Assembly (NCBI GenBank): GCA_023079485.1 | Contig: CM041108.1 | Location: 3,720,001-3,784,000, forward strand | Source of the DNA: Archilochus colubris | Taxonomy: Eukaryota; Chordata; Aves; Apodiformes; Trochilidae | DNA length: 64,000 nt | Direction: 5' to 3' | In this document: piece after piece, positions 22,231 to 35,229 of the stretch | How positions within the stretch are numbered: position 1 is the stretch's first letter | How the letters are laid out: the number at the start of each line of letters is the position of its first letter | The notes under the pieces: model-generated | Database searches by the model: none | Seen by the model: the letters and a program-made list of their open reading frames with translations, nothing else | Told to the model about the DNA's origin: nothing | Program-made: the position numbers and the translations under genes

Positions 22231-24330
22231 CTCACTTACATTCCATTGCTGTGTGTTAGCTCATTTGTCATCTTGTCCTCTCCTCTCCAGCAAACCCCCC
22301 AAACACCTTTGAAAAGAGGCAGTGGGTAGAGATGCTTGCAGGAGGTAAGAAGGCAAGGGAGAAAAAAGGTGATAACCCATGCTGTAAGCTGCTCTTTGGG
22401 TCAGGAGTTTGCAGAATTCAGCAGGATTCAGAGGGAATGAGGGTTTCCTGCAGTAGGAAATGTACTTTTTGTGTGTAGTTTATATGTATAAAATTACCCT
22501 CTGCATGGCATGTGTCAGGGAAGAAATCAAAGAGTAACTGTCTTGGAGTACAAGAACCTTCCTTGTGGACAAACCAACTTTTATTTTTGCATCTTGAGTT
22601 TCCAGCATCTTCCTCTAGTCCAGTACTCTCAAAGACAGAATGTTTTTTCAGTGTGATCCAGTCAGACCTTTCCTCTGTTCATAAGTGATTGGCTTCCTAA
22701 TTCCTTGCTAAATGGAATTCAGTGATATCTGTGATTGCTATCACCTTCCAGTAGGCTTTGCTAATTTATTTGGGATATTCCTAAGGGGACAGGGAGATGG
22801 GAGGTTACACAGAGGTTCAGGAGCTGCAGAGGGAAATAAATAGCATGCTGTAATGTCATTACTGAAAGAAAACGTATCCCCCATCCACCTGCCAAAAAAA
22901 AGAATTTATTGTGATTCTAACTAATGCTCAGAGCCAAGGGACAGCTTTTGGCATTGGGAGAATTATTCTGGCTTCCTTTTTACAAGTAAATCAGGGGTGG
23001 AAGGGCGTTAGACTGCCTAACTTCCTGAACTGGAGGTTGCATCCGGATTACCATATTTAATTGCCTGGGATTGACCTATCTCCCATGAATTTTGCTAATC
23101 CATTTTTGAACCTGTTTATATATTTGGCCTCCACAGCACTGGGTGGTGATGAGTCCCACCATTAAAATCACATATTGTTTGAAAAACTTCATCCAGGATG
23201 TCCTGTACAATGCTATCAATCTGTCCAGTGAGTAAATAGATGGCTGGTGCCAGGGCTTCAGATTCCCTCAGCCCAAATTGGTGATAAATCCCCCACATCC
23301 ATCCCTTGCTGCCCAGGAAAGCAGCACCAGACCTGTGCTTGGGCTGCAAGGACCAAGCTCCCACATCTTCTGCAGTGCCCTGACTAAATGGTGATTTTTC
23401 TGGCCATGTGTAGGTGTTTTTCCCCAGAATTGGGTTCCTGGGGACTCGACTGAAGGTCCTGTGATCCTTGCTGATGTGCTAAGAAAGTTTTATTTCTTGG
23501 AGAGGGGGAAATTCACATGCAGCTTGTGAGATGGACCTGGATTAATGAAGCTGTTCTCTTCAGTCTGGTCAGTGTGTTCTGGGTGCAGTTCAAGAAAGAG
23601 AAGAGTTTATAGGAATAAAAAGGGAACCCACTGGTTTGACTCAGTGTTTTGGGGAGGATTTGGAGTTGAGGTATGGCTGCTACACAGAAGCAACAGGTAA
23701 AAGCTCAGCTGAACCCTGAAACATCAAGCTAAGGACAGACCTTTGTGTTGCCAGAGACATTTTCAGAGTGCAGATTTAAAGAAAAAAAAAAAAAACCAAC
23801 TAATTAAGCTCTGATGACTTCAGCTGTATTTTCAGCCTCTGATTAAGGCCATGATACTAATTAAACTCTTGAATTATTAAAAATGCAAATAGTCAGACCT
23901 GTGTGCAACAGCAGACTTATGTTTCCATACTCCAGGACAGCAGTGGGAATATTTGGCAGAGTCCCTTGTGGTGGTGACAAGTTATTCTTTTCCTTTTTCT
24001 TTTTTTTTTTTTTTAAATGGCTACACTCCAGTCGATGCAGAACTAAAACATCAGCTGCTGGGCTAAATGTCTCAGCTGCCTTGCAGCTAGACAAGTAAGT
24101 TTGAGATTAAAACACAACAAAGTTTGGGAAGGAACTCTGGGTCTCTTGACATCCTGGCTGTGGCATTTTCACTGAATGGGCTGTTGGGACTGAAATACCA
24201 TCCAGTCCCTGGAGAGTCACTCTGCTTTCAGTAGCAAAACTTTTGGAGCTGCATTTAAAGCTCCCTACTTTGTTGTCATAGTTCAAGAGCATGATGAATT
24301 ATTTAGACCTCCAGCAATCCTCCCAGATCC

Positions 24331-24347
24331 TCTCTCTCTCTCTCTCT
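24331..24347. repeat. (TC)n microsatellite
   Basis: Eight and a half perfect TC units. Confidence 0.95.
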
Positions 24348-25396
24348 GTGAGATGTACAGGCAGTGAGATGTGCAGACCACGAGGGCTGATTCTGGCCTT
24401 TCCTTCAGTCCAGGTGTGTTCTGGTTGTGGCACCACCAAAGAGGAGGGGATCTAAAGGATGTCTTGATCTCTTTACTGCCAAAATCTTTGCAGGTACCAA
24501 GCACCTCTTCTGCCTCAGTCACCCTTGTGTACAAATCCATCTTCTGAAGTAGGATTTCTTAATTATAAGCAGGGCTCATCTCCAGCTGGATAGTCCTGCA
24601 GAATTAGCTGGTCTTTGAGGTACCATGGAGCTGGGTAAGCTGAGAGTTGGGTGAGCAAATGTTGCTTCTTGCTGGCTCACTGCTGTCACCCTGTCCCCAG
24701 ATCATGGCAATTTCTCTTTGCCTTAAAAGTTTTTGCACAGCTCCAGAGCTAAGAGTCCCAGTGATACCCTGAGTACCACTCCTGCATCACTACCTGTAGC
24801 CTGCTCCATCTTTGGGGTAGGTAGTGATTTGCAGGATTTGGGAGTGTCTGTCCCATCCTGGAGCCCTTTTCCCTTGCCACAGAGGCTCTGCTGGGTCTGG
24901 CAGTGTTTGCAGCCAGTACCAGGTGGGGTATTAGGGGGATATGCCAGTAGGCAGTCTAGTTATAACCTGCCCAGAGGGAAGCTTCTTCCTAGTGCCTATT
25001 TAATTCATAATAAAGACATGAATTTAAAAAAAAAAGTGCACAAGACCCTATTCAGATGCAGCAAGTGCATGTCATACTTAATAAACTGGAAGCCTTGCTG
25101 CTCTGAAGTGACAACAACTTATTGGAGGCACCAGATAAAGATATGTCCCAGTGTCTACAGTTGAGCCCAGTCAGTGGCAGCTGGGATGCTAAAGCTCTGC
25201 TATTTTTTGCTTCCCATTTTCAGTGTCCTTTTAGTACATGTTAAAACAAAGAAAAAAAAACCCATGGTCATTACTTTACCTATGACAACTGATTTTTTTC
25301 ATCCTCCTGCTGTAATGGGCTGCAGGTGTTTCACAGCCAGCCCAAGCTAATAAGGAAAGACATTCTGGCCACATGCCAAAATTATAAAACTGTCCA

Positions 25397-25485
25397 GGGA
25401 GAGAAGAAAAGAAAAGAAAAGACAAGGGGTGGGGGCGAGGAAGGGGAAGGGGGGAGGGTGTTGGGAAGGAAAGAAAAAGAAAGCA
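25397..25485. repeat. purine-rich tract
   Basis: About 90 bp of G/A-rich sequence including repeated GAAAA units, GGGGTGGGGG and AAGGGGAAGGGGGGAGGG. The G blocks in its middle could form a G-quadruplex on the + strand. Confidence 0.85.
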
Positions 25486-25868
25486 TGGGAGTCACTCCAT
25501 GCTGAGATTTTGTACTTTTGTGTCTCCTGAAGTGAATGCATCAGTCAGGAATCAAAGGTTTGAAAAGTCATTCAGCCCCCTCCAAATGAGAAGGTGAACC
25601 ATCTGCATGCCAGGATGGAGCTCAGCTCAGAGGCTGCAGGCCAGGGCTGATCCCAGTGACACCAGGAGGATCTCCCCCAGAATTCCAACCAGCTCACCCA
25701 GGATCTCAGGTTCTGGCCTGGTGCATGGGTTTTCCTGCCAAAATAACATTTTGGAGCCAGCCCTTTAATGCTGCATCACCATAGTGATGGGCTCCAGAGC
25801 TGATGAGGAGTTACTGTGAAGTTGTACAGTGTTCATGAATCCTTACCAGGCAAAATTAGAGCTCTGCA

Positions 25869-26356
25869 TCATAGAATCACAGAATCATAGAATTGTCTGG
25901 GTTGGAAGGGACCTCAGAGATCATCAAGTCCAACCCTTGATCCACTCCCCCCGTGGTTCCCAGCCCATGGCACTCAGTGCCACATCCAGGCTCTTTGGAA
26001 AGATCTCCAGACACGGAGAATCCACTACTTCCCTGGGCAGCCCATTCCAATGCCTGATCACCCTCTCCAGAAAGAAATTCTTTCTCATCTCCAACCTAAA
26101 CCTCCCCTGGCACAACTTGAGACCCTGCCCTCTTGTCTTGCTGAGAGTTGCCTGGGAAAAGAGCCCAACCCCCCCCTGGCTCCAACCTCCTTTCAGGGAG
26201 TTGGAGAGAGTGATGAGGTCTCCCCTGAGCCTCCTCTTCTCCAGCCTCAACACCCCCAGCTCCCTCAGCCTCTCTTCATAGGATATTTGCTTAAGTCCCT
26301 TCACCAGCTTAGTTACCCTCCTTTGGACCTTCTCCAGGACCTCGATATCCTCTCAT
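25869..26356 (-). mobile_element. CR1 LINE, young subfamily, 5'-truncated (about 490 bp)
   Basis: Reverse orientation. The 3' tail lies at 25869-25895 (ATCATAGAATCACAGAATCA) and the element runs leftward-to-rightward into the coding region. On the minus strand a 126-codon open frame (26304-25924) reads [16 protein letters not shown] and then [19 protein letters not shown], the C-terminal end of CR1 ORF2 after the reverse transcriptase domain. Endonuclease and reverse transcriptase are absent, so it cannot move by itself. Nearly identical to the copy at 33574-34041, but extends slightly further at its 5' end. Confidence 0.96.
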
Positions 26357-27155
26357 CCTCTTTGATTTTGGCAATATGTCTTGCCCTCAAGCCCCACGTG
26401 CCACAGCAAATCCCTTGGGTTCCCTGGAAGTCAGAGCAATGATGGAAAATCAATGGGAAGGAGAGATGGATGGGAAGTGAAGATATGCACGTGTCCTTTC
26501 AGCTCTGCAGGGAAAGCTGCTTGGAAAGGAGGCTTCCCGAGGTGCTGGGTGCCAGGGAGCAACCAGGAAAAGCACAAAGGAAGACCCTGAGGGGCTTAGA
26601 CCATTTGGCTTAAGTGTCCCTAATGCATCATAGCTGATCACATCTCCAGAGGTTCCTCTCCCTGTTGAGTGCCTTGGGGAAATCCCTCACCTGAGGTGTC
26701 TCAGGCAGGTCCCTAAAGGCAAGTGAGGGCATGTCCCTGGGGAGAAAAGAGATCCCAAAGCCAGTCCTGACTTCAGGTAGCCCTGACACAGGGTCACAGA
26801 GGTGCTCTGAGCCCACTGCTTGTGTAAAACCAGCCTGGGTGCTTCTGCCTTTGTGCTGCTCAGTGTTTCTGGGTCTGGATGAGCTCTCCAGGACACTGCT
26901 GAAATGTCCCTGAAATGTCCCACTGTGCAGATGTACCCCTTGGCCATGTCCTGGGAGAAGCCAAAAGACATTACTCAGCTCACTAAAGGATTTGGGGTCC
27001 AAGGTATCTGGACTTCATATGACAGATCCCAACCCCAAATTTCTCATCCAGGTTTGTTTGGAGCCAGGATTTGGCTCAGGCCAAGTGTTTTGTTTTGTTT
27101 GTTTATCTAAGTTTCTGGATGGATAGATGATGAGTGTTAATTATATTCCTTTCAG

Positions 27156-27280
27156 GTCTCCTTTTGGCAGCTGGATGGGAAGGGAAAGCCACTGCAAAGG
27201 AAGGATTACTGGGATGAGGCTCAAGCTGTATTTAAAAGGAATTCAAGAGCTGTGCATTGCATTTACCACCATCACAACAG
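27156..27280 (+). other. candidate exon, 125 bp
   Basis: Acceptor ATATTCCTTTCAG and donor ACAG|GTCAGT bound 125 bp. The frame starting at the first base is open for 41 codons and reads VSFWQLDGKGKPLQRKDYW at its start, a hydrophilic, protein-like composition. The +1-shifted frame carrying SPFGSWMGRESHCKG is also open, so the frame does not prove coding. No family is recognised. It could be a cassette or lncRNA exon. Confidence 0.25.
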
Positions 27281-30200
27281 GTCAGTACCTTTTCCCTACA
27301 CTCTCTGTTCTGTCAGTAGCATCCTTGATAATTCAGTCAGACCCTACATAAGGATTTAAAGGTGATAAAAATGCTGCAGTTGGAATTCACTTTTATCAGA
27401 AAGGAATTAAACAGTTGTAAGGCTTCACTGAGTTTAAAACCAGTACTAGATCAAATGTTTTATAGTAAGCAAGTGGGTGATGAGGCAGACTAAGTAAGCT
27501 TTGAATTTTCTGCTTTTTTAATGGCCTTTGGGCTTTACATTTACCCATCTAAGTATATGTGGAAAAATCTGTGAATTCTGGCTTGTTATTTGCCAAGTGC
27601 TGAGAACTCTTTGACAACTCTGAAAATACAAGTGATGAGAGTGGTAATGAACAGCAGCTTAGCAAAACATTTTGTGATGGCTCAGAAATCCATGAATTCT
27701 TCTGTTCTTGGATTCACCCCTGGAAGTATCCTGTGCTTTGAGTTCTGTCTTTGGATGCCTGTAATGTGCAGCTAAGGTTTGGGGCAGTTCCCAAGAAACT
27801 GAATGCAATTTGCTTTCTTTAAAAGAGTTTCAGATGGGGCCAGATCTGCAGCTGGTGCAAACCTGGGTGGCTTTCAGGAGAAGTTATTCCCTAGTTGCAC
27901 AGTCAGGATTTGCTTCTTCTACTTAGAAGTTTAAGTTCCTTACAGCTCCCATAACCAGAACTCAGTTTTAGGATTGCTTCCTGGTGCTTTGATGATTCCT
28001 GTAGTTAGTTCAACATGGTTTACATCTGTTTAGCTTCTGAGAGGACCAGATAAATCATTTGTGCTGAGTTTGAGAATGAAAACTTTTTAGGTGCTTAGAA
28101 TAAATGTGCTCTGATTCTCTTGTACTTTTTGTGGGTACAGTTCTGTGCTTCCCAGCACCTTTGGGTGAGTGGAGAGAAATAAATGGGTGCAAAAGGTGAC
28201 CCAGACCTCAGGCAAAGTGACTTTTGCTCTGAAGGTCTCTGATTCTCCTGCTGACCATGGAGAGAGCTGAGGGAGTAGCAGAAAAGGGACTGATTCAGAG
28301 CAAGATGTGTGTATGAGGTGTCCTGGTTTGGGAGCTGTTGTGGAGATGGGATCCAGAACCACATGTGTACTGGGTGGCAAGGACATTACTTCATTTTCTT
28401 TTCTTTTTAAGCTTATCTGAGGGGAGGGAACTGTAGACGTTATCTTTTTTTGAGTGGAAAAACTGATTTCAAGAGTGTGAGCCAGGTTAGCTTGACTAAA
28501 TAAGCATCTGAGGCCACAAAATCTGACTGAGCCTAATTAGAACCCAAGATGCCTCCCAGCACTTAGAGGTTTCTTTTAAGATTATGATGAGCTTACAAAA
28601 CACATTAGTGAGAGGTGAAATTGGTATGAGCCCCGTTTGGCATTTTACTACTTAGTGTCAGTAACAAGAGGCCCTCTGGAGAGATCAGAACCACACTTGC
28701 ACGAGCCTGGAATAATTCACCACACCCACTTTTGGGGTTTTTAACCTGAATTATTTGTACAGAGCACTTAGAATCCACAGAATGTTGGGAGATTCTGGGG
28801 AGCTCAGGCAGGCTGTGCTCCCAACATGGGGATCTCAGTGACCTGCACCTTGCTGGGAGGATTGCTGGAGGTGCCCAGTTATCCCAGTGAGCCAACACAC
28901 ATCCCATGTCCATGGAAAAGGAGAATCCCAGGTTGTCCTGAAATGCTTTGTGGGGAAGCAGCACTGCAGCCTGCCAGCTGCTGGGTGCTTTGCAAGCAGG
29001 GATGAAGATGTCACCTTTGCTTGTGGGGCTGATTTGAACCCCTCTGCCTCCTTCCCAACCCTTGGTGTCTGTTTCAGAGCCTCGGGCTCTGAAAACTCTG
29101 TCTTTTTCTCTGTCCTGCTGGCAGAATTCCTGGTCCGAGGCTGGGATGGGGATGCCTGGGGATGCTCGCTGGCTCCACCGTCTGGACCTGGCCCCCAGCA
29201 CAGAGCTCAGCAACCCCTAACAGGTCCCCTTGCTTTTGCTCCAAGAATATGATTAGAGGTTTGAAACTGAGCAGACAGCTGGTATACTCTCCCAGGGCAG
29301 CCTCTGTGTCTGGGCCTCCGTTGTTTTTCTCCAAATCATATCTGATTCTTTTCCAAAAGTGTTTCAGTCTGTAAAACCAGGCCAGGTGCCTTTGGCTGTG
29401 CTCATTCTTGAAATACCAGCTATGAACAAAAGCATTTTGCATCGGGCTTAAAATGGGGACAAAATTAATTTTGAACTAGGATGTTTGGTTTGTTTCCCTC
29501 CTCCCTCCCCCTCACCATTCCAATTAAAATATTTGAATCTTCCCTTCTGCTTTCCAGATAAAAAAATGACCTTGTTCAAATCAGTCCTTGGCCTTATACC
29601 TGATTTACTGCATCCTCTTTTACTAGATCTTCAAAACTGCTTCATACCAAGCTGGAGGCTCTGAAACCTGACCTCTACAGACATTCTTTGCACCTTGACC
29701 TCTCGGGTTTTTTACACAGAGTAAAGCTACCAGCAAGTCTGGTTGGTTTTGATAGGTTTTTCTGCAATGTGCTTTCCCATTCTGCTCAGTAATTCTGCTC
29801 AGGAAAAAGCAAAAGAAATTTACTTTACCAGCCAGAATTCGTGGCATTGTCTGAAAGCCTCTGAGCCCTGGTTCAGCTCTGCATCCCTGTTATCTGCCAA
29901 GCAAAGTGCTTTCTCCTCCTGACTGTCCTGCATCTGAGCATCCCCTGGATCCTACAGCCTGACCTGCACCCCCTGCTTAACACTGTCAGGAATAATGTTT
30001 GTATGGACTTGATTTCTTATCATGTAACCAGAGATGGGACAAATGAAGGTGGAAAGCTGTTCTGTACCTCTGCATTCAGGGTCATTTGGAGGTCCACAGA
30101 GGGTACAGGCACTGAGATACTGAGCTGTTTACCCCAATGAATACCACGGTGTTCTCTGTGTCATTTGAGGAGAAAATCACACAGGTTGAGGTGCTGGAAG

Positions 30201-32435
30201 TGTGTTTGGATGTGACTAGATCAATATCAGGGAAAAACTGAGTGTTCCTGTGCCTGGTATCCTGTTTGTCACTGTCTGCATGGGAGAGCCAGGAGCCAGT
30301 GGGCAGAGGAGGGTCACTTCATCACACCTCTGAGCAGCACTTCTCTGACGCCTGAATCAGGGTTCCCATTGGCTGCTCTTCCCCCTAAAGAGTGCTTGGT
30401 TTGGAAAATGTAACCCAGGTCTCATTTGTATTTAAGCAGAGACAGCAGAAAGATGTGCTTGTGTCTCTGTTCAGTTGCTGGAGTGCCACCAGTTCACCCA
30501 GTAAGAGCCACCCAGAGCCCAGCTCCCCCTGGGCTGTTTCTGGACAGTGTTTGACTGGGCTGCTTTTATCTCTCCAGCCTGGCGGTGGGAGTTGAATCTC
30601 CACACAGAGACTGCATTGCTTGGCATCTAATCTGCACTGGTTGACTCAGGCAGCCTCAGAAGGCAAGGGGGAGGGAGAGAAGTAGGAGGAAGAAAGGTGG
30701 GAGTGGAAAATAACATATTTGAGGGGACAGCAGGAAGCCTGGGCTCATTCGCATCTTGGGAATTGCTCAGGACATGACCAAGTGAGTGCTTCCTCATCCC
30801 TTCTTGTTTTTTTTTTTTTTTTTGTTCCTCTGAGGGCACAGCTGGAGAAATCCCAACATAGGTGATGTCCTTTGGAAATGTCACTAGAAAGCCAGGTGTC
30901 CCAGGTGGGTGGTGACCTGGGACCACCAAGGTAGCTCTGTCACAAAGGTTTTCTTTCTGTTCTTCTCTGTGGCACCTGGATTTCTGTTGAAGATCCCTAC
31001 AATCCATCCTTCCTTGGAGGATGTTTTAATATATATTTGTTTTAATATATTTTTTCCTGTTGCTTTTTCTGTGGGGACATGAATCAAAATGGAGACTGAA
31101 GGAGGGAAAGAAAGTTAAAAAGAGTTCTCAAAGATATAAAATGTTTATGGGGGAAAGGGATGGGGTATGTTTCAAGCTGTAGCTTATCTGAGAAGAGGTC
31201 ATTGAGGAGGTGGAGCTGTGAAGCAGGGCAGGAAGGAGAGTTGTACAGCTCTGTGTCTTTGCAAATACTTCAGGACACTCCAATATAAAAGGTGCCTTGT
31301 GAATGTCAGAGAGCTTTATCTGTTATTATTAAAGTTGGGGATCTGCTCACACTTTCCAAGATCAATAATCCCACATTCTCTGAGCAGGCAGAGCTGGGAT
31401 CACGGGATGCCCAGTGCATGTTCCATGGACTTGAGGCATTGATTATGCCTTTTCTTTGTCTGCCCTAATTAAATCAATAAATGGCCTTTATAGTCACCTG
31501 TGTAGCAGGTGACAAGCTGAGCTGCTTGAGGTCACTGGAGAGGGCAGCCCGGCAGCCTTTGAAGAAGAAAAGGATTTTGATCCAGAATAGTCATGATGTC
31601 CTAGTTTCCTAGTCCCTTGGGCCAGCTTGTTCCTAGAACAGGGCTCTGAAAGCAAATAGAAAAGAACAGAAGAGAATTGTCCTCTCTCAGGGGTGATCTA
31701 AGAAATCTAGTATTCCTCTTCTCTCAAATCTTTCCCTGTTTACTCCACCTTTTTCTGCTTCTTCTGTGCTTCTCTTATTAACATATTAGTAATGCTGGGA
31801 TGAGGAGGTGAGCAGATTATCTGTCAGTGGTGCATTAGGATTTAATTTCTGGTTGTACTGTAGCAGCTCCTGGTTGTACAGTCATTAATAGGAACTGTAC
31901 TCTGTAGCTTGCTGTACAAACCCAGTACTTGTTTAGTAAGGTGAGCTCATTTAAAGTAGAAGTGGGGAGAAATAAATTTGGATTCAGATTCCTCAGGGTC
32001 CTGTGGTCGTTTGAAGTCCAGATCAGCTCCAAATGGGTCTGAATTTTACATGCAATCCATGTTTCAGGTCAATTCAGCCTGAATCTAAAGCTGACACAGC
32101 CTCATTCTCAGAGATGAAAACAAATGCAAATCCATGTGCTGTGGTTTGTTCTGCTGGATTAGTGTGTTTTCTTTCCCAGAGTGATGCAAGGACATTTGCA
32201 GGTGTTTTCTCTGTTGTTTCAGGCTGGGTCTTGGCATGCAGATGTTTGGCAGAGTGGGCAGTGCTCCTGTCCTCTCATTGCCACTGGCAGTCACCTGGGA
32301 TGAGGATGTGTTTGCACACCCTGACCCTTGTCATGTCCTTCCTTCCCTGTGACTCTCCATCATTCCTAGAACCTCGTGCCTTGTTCTGCACTTGAGGGTT
32401 ATCAATATAAAATAAAGCAGCACTAGTAGGATGGG

Positions 32436-32512
32436 CTTTTTTTTCCTTCTTTCCTTTTTTTCCCCCTTTTTTCCTTTTTTTTTTTTCCTTTTTTTTTTTT
32501 TTTTTTTTTCTC
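32436..32512. repeat. polypyrimidine tract, 77 bp
   Basis: Uninterrupted C/T, dominated by T runs. Confidence 0.95.
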
Positions 32513-32946
32513 AGGGGTATGAAAATGGTATCTTTTAACCTGTCAGTATGCTTTTACAACACATCTGAGGTTTGAAAGAGGCTGTCCAAAAAGAAACCCA
32601 AGAGTAATAAGAGTGTGTTAGGAGAGCCAGTAGGCATTGAATAGTCTCTGTGGTAGCAGAAAAGCCTTAGGCTTCCACTGATTGCTAATTATGTGGCTCT
32701 ATTCCTTTTTAAGAAAATACCATGCAAGGTTTGGGAAGGAGGTAAAGTGTGTTAATCTGTGGAGAGTTACCAGTTTTGGGGTTGGTGGTTTTTTTGGTTG
32801 GTTGGTTTCTTCTTTTCCTTTTTAAATTTTTTTTTCCATGTCTCAGTTTGGTATTAAGAGATCAGGCTCTGAGTTTCAAATCATTCCCAAGTTCTGCCAT
32901 CCATCCCTTAGAGCCACTGTGTAAAGGGCACAAGTTATTCCACCTT

Positions 32947-32997
32947 AAAAAGGAAAAGAAAGAAGGAAAAAAAAAAAGAAAAAGGGAAAAAAAAAAG
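32947..32997. repeat. polypurine tract
   Basis: Uninterrupted A/G with A runs of about 11 and 10. It lies about 430 bp from the polypyrimidine tract at 32436-32512 and is roughly complementary in composition. Confidence 0.9.
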
Positions 32998-33573
32998 CAA
33001 AACCCACGCTGTGCAGAGAGGGAGAGAGTTACAGAAAGTGGGCCCCCTGCTTTTTTCAGAGGGGGAATGTAAGCAGATCCTTGCTGAAACTGCTTCACTC
33101 AGCAGTTTTCAGCTTGTTTTAATTGGCCTGGCCTGAAAGAATTCTGAATGCTGTACCTGTGCCAATGAAAATGCAAATGTTTCCCTGAGATGAGGCACTG
33201 GGAGTGCCTGTGCCCCAGCTCTGATAGCAGCAGCAGGGGCACAGAGATGTGGATGTGATGGGAAATGGGGAGGCCTTGATCTAACTCAGCTTAGAAAACA
33301 AAGGGCTTTGGAAAATGAAGCATGGAAAAGGCAGGGCAGGATGTGGGGTACCTGCTGGAGCTCCAAACCCAGGAGCATCTCTGGAGCACATCTATTGCCC
33401 TCTCACCTGGTGCTGGAGCATTGGGTCCCTCAGAGGGGAGCTTGCTGGCTCTTTCTGGGTTGTTTGCTTTTTATTTGTTTAATTTTAAGTGGAAGGTTTC
33501 CTAGCTGAAATGAGGCTGTGCCTTCAAGTGCAACCCTTGCAGCCTGGGGCTCTGGTGCTGGGAGGTCTCCCCG

Positions 33574-34041
33574 ATCATAGAATCGTAGAATCATAGAATT
33601 GGCTGGGTTGGAAGGGACCTCAGAGATCATCAAGTCCAACCCTTGATCCACTCCCCCCGTGGTTCCCAGCCCATGGCACTCAGTGCCACATCCAGGCTCT
33701 TTGGAAATATCTCCAGACACGGAGAATCCACTACTTCCCTGGGCAGCCCATTCCAATGCCTGATCACCCTCTCCAGAAAGAAATTCTTTCTCATCTCCAA
33801 CCTAAACCTCCCCTGGCACAACTTGAGACCCTGCCCTCTTGTCTTGCTGAGAGTTGCCTGGGAAAAGAGCCCAACCCCCCCCTGGCTCCAACCTCCTTTC
33901 AGGTAGTTGTAGGCAGCAATGAGGTCTCCCCTGAGCCTCCTCTTCTCCAGGCTGAACACCCCCAGCTCCCTCAGCCTCTCCTCATAGGGTCTGTGCTCCA
34001 GTCCCTTCACCAGCTTAGTTACCCTCCTTTGGACCTGCTCC
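33574..34041 (-). mobile_element. CR1 LINE, young subfamily, 5'-truncated (about 468 bp)
   Basis: Reverse orientation, with the tail at 33574-33600 (ATCATAGAATCGTAGAATCA). The minus strand has a 137-codon open frame (34043-33630) from the ORF2 C-terminus: [20 protein letters not shown], then [20 protein letters not shown], then [19 protein letters not shown]. Only this end part of ORF2 remains; the catalytic domains are missing. The frame is unbroken, which fits a recent insertion. Sister of the copy at 25869-26356. Confidence 0.97.
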
Positions 34042-35136
34042 ATGTTACCGATGTTACCAGCTGAGCCCAGGAACGCTGCCTCATCCCAGGCATGGTTTGG
34101 AGATCCCAGGGATGGTTCTGCAGACAGAGCCTGGTGGTAGGGCTGCTATTGGAAGTGTGGGTTGATGAGTTTTGTTTGAGGTGCTGATAGGACCCAGGTG
34201 AACCTGTCTGGCTCTGCCAGCCCCCGTGCACGGAGCATCCCTTGGTACCACCTCTCAGGTCACCCCACAACGTGTGCATCCCAGGTTGGAGCCACACAAA
34301 AATATCCTCTCACTCATCCATAAAACATAGCTCTTCATAAAGGACACCCACTAAAGTCCTGGAGTGAATGATTAAGGAAAAACTACCTGGCTCAGCTTCT
34401 TTTTCTGCCTCATGTCAAATTCCAGCCCAGTTGTGAACTGGGAAAAGAATGAATTTTCAACAAATGGTTGATCAATTCTTTTCTGTCTTTGTCACTCCCC
34501 ATGCAGTAATGAATATGCATTCCTTGCGTTTTCCAGATAAATATCCAGCATCTTAGGGTATTTAAAATTAGATCTGTATAGATTTACAGAGCAATGATTA
34601 TTCTGAATTTCATCTGAGGCAATTAAAAAGCATCACGATGACATTTAAGGTGATATTTTTTCCCTCTATGTTAAATAATTATAAATAATAATAATGATTA
34701 AACAAATTATTCTGTTCCTCTCTGTCTGGATCAACCTTTAGGTTAATAATCTAAATCATTAAAATTCATCTGTCTCTCAAAGGATTAAGCAGTTAAAAAA
34801 ATTGGAGGAACCTTTCTGCACGAGGGTGATTGATAATTACCAAAGCAAAGACATTTTGTGGGTAAAAACTGTGAAGGCACAGCAAATTGATTGGGTTATA
34901 TATTGGTCAGGTTGAGGTCGTATTTTCAACAAGTAAACTCAGCACAGTTCTGTCAACTGACACCCCCTTTGTAGGATGATGCAGGGATCAAGTCCAAGCC
35001 TCCTTCTTAGCAGACTGACTCTCAGGAATTTGTGGTTCACAACTGCAAAGTCACTGTGTGACCTCTAGGTCACAGATGGCCATTTTCTGAGATAATTATT
35101 TGGTTACAGTGAAGCTTAGGTTGTATGTATATATAT
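34042..35136. other. AT-rich unique DNA
   Basis: No gene. The central part (34495-34960) is described separately as a possible enhancer. Confidence 0.5.
34495..34960. promoter_or_regulatory. possible developmental enhancer (homeodomain/POU motif cluster)
   Basis: An AT-rich block with many non-repetitive homeodomain-type words: TAATGAATATGCATTCC (POU-like), ATAATGATTAAACAAATTA, GGTTAATAATCTAAATCATT and GGTGATTGATAATTACC (PBX/HOX-like TGATTGAT next to TAATTA). It is not a simple repeat and has no exon signals. Dense clusters of such words are typical of conserved noncoding enhancers, but conservation has not been shown. Confidence 0.3.
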
Positions 35137-35191
35137 TTTATTTTATTTTATTTTATTTTATTTTATTTTATTTTATTTTATTTTATTTTAT
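35137..35191. repeat. (ATTTT)n microsatellite
   Basis: About eleven perfect TTTTA units, preceded by a short TATATA stretch. Confidence 0.97.
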
Positions 35192-35229
35192 TATTTTTCT
35201 TTAACCTGCTTTCTCTTGTCTCACTCCAG

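Larger units (their letters stand above)
18786..25868. other. largely unique noncoding DNA
   Basis: No gene recognised in about 7 kb. Contains a (TA)n tract near 19256-19270, a G12 run (21184-21195), a possible conserved regulatory block (22010-22230), a (TC)n tract (24331-24347) and a purine-rich tract (25397-25485). Confidence 0.5.
26357..33573. other. largely unique noncoding DNA
   Basis: About 7.2 kb with no recognised gene. Holds one candidate exon (27156-27280), polypyrimidine and polypurine tracts (32436-32512, 32947-32997) and a T17 run at about 30807-30823. A 202-codon minus-strand open frame at 28605-29213 has no recognisable motif. Confidence 0.5.

Noticed and set aside
28605..29213. 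202-codon open frame on the minus strand
   Set aside because: No domain or motif is recognisable; an overlapping + strand frame is also open. GC-richer stretches give such frames by chance.
33630..34043. Possible domesticated protein from the 137-codon CR1 frame
   Set aside because: It is the ordinary ORF2 C-terminus of a young truncated CR1, recurring in other copies in the window. An open frame is expected from its recent age.
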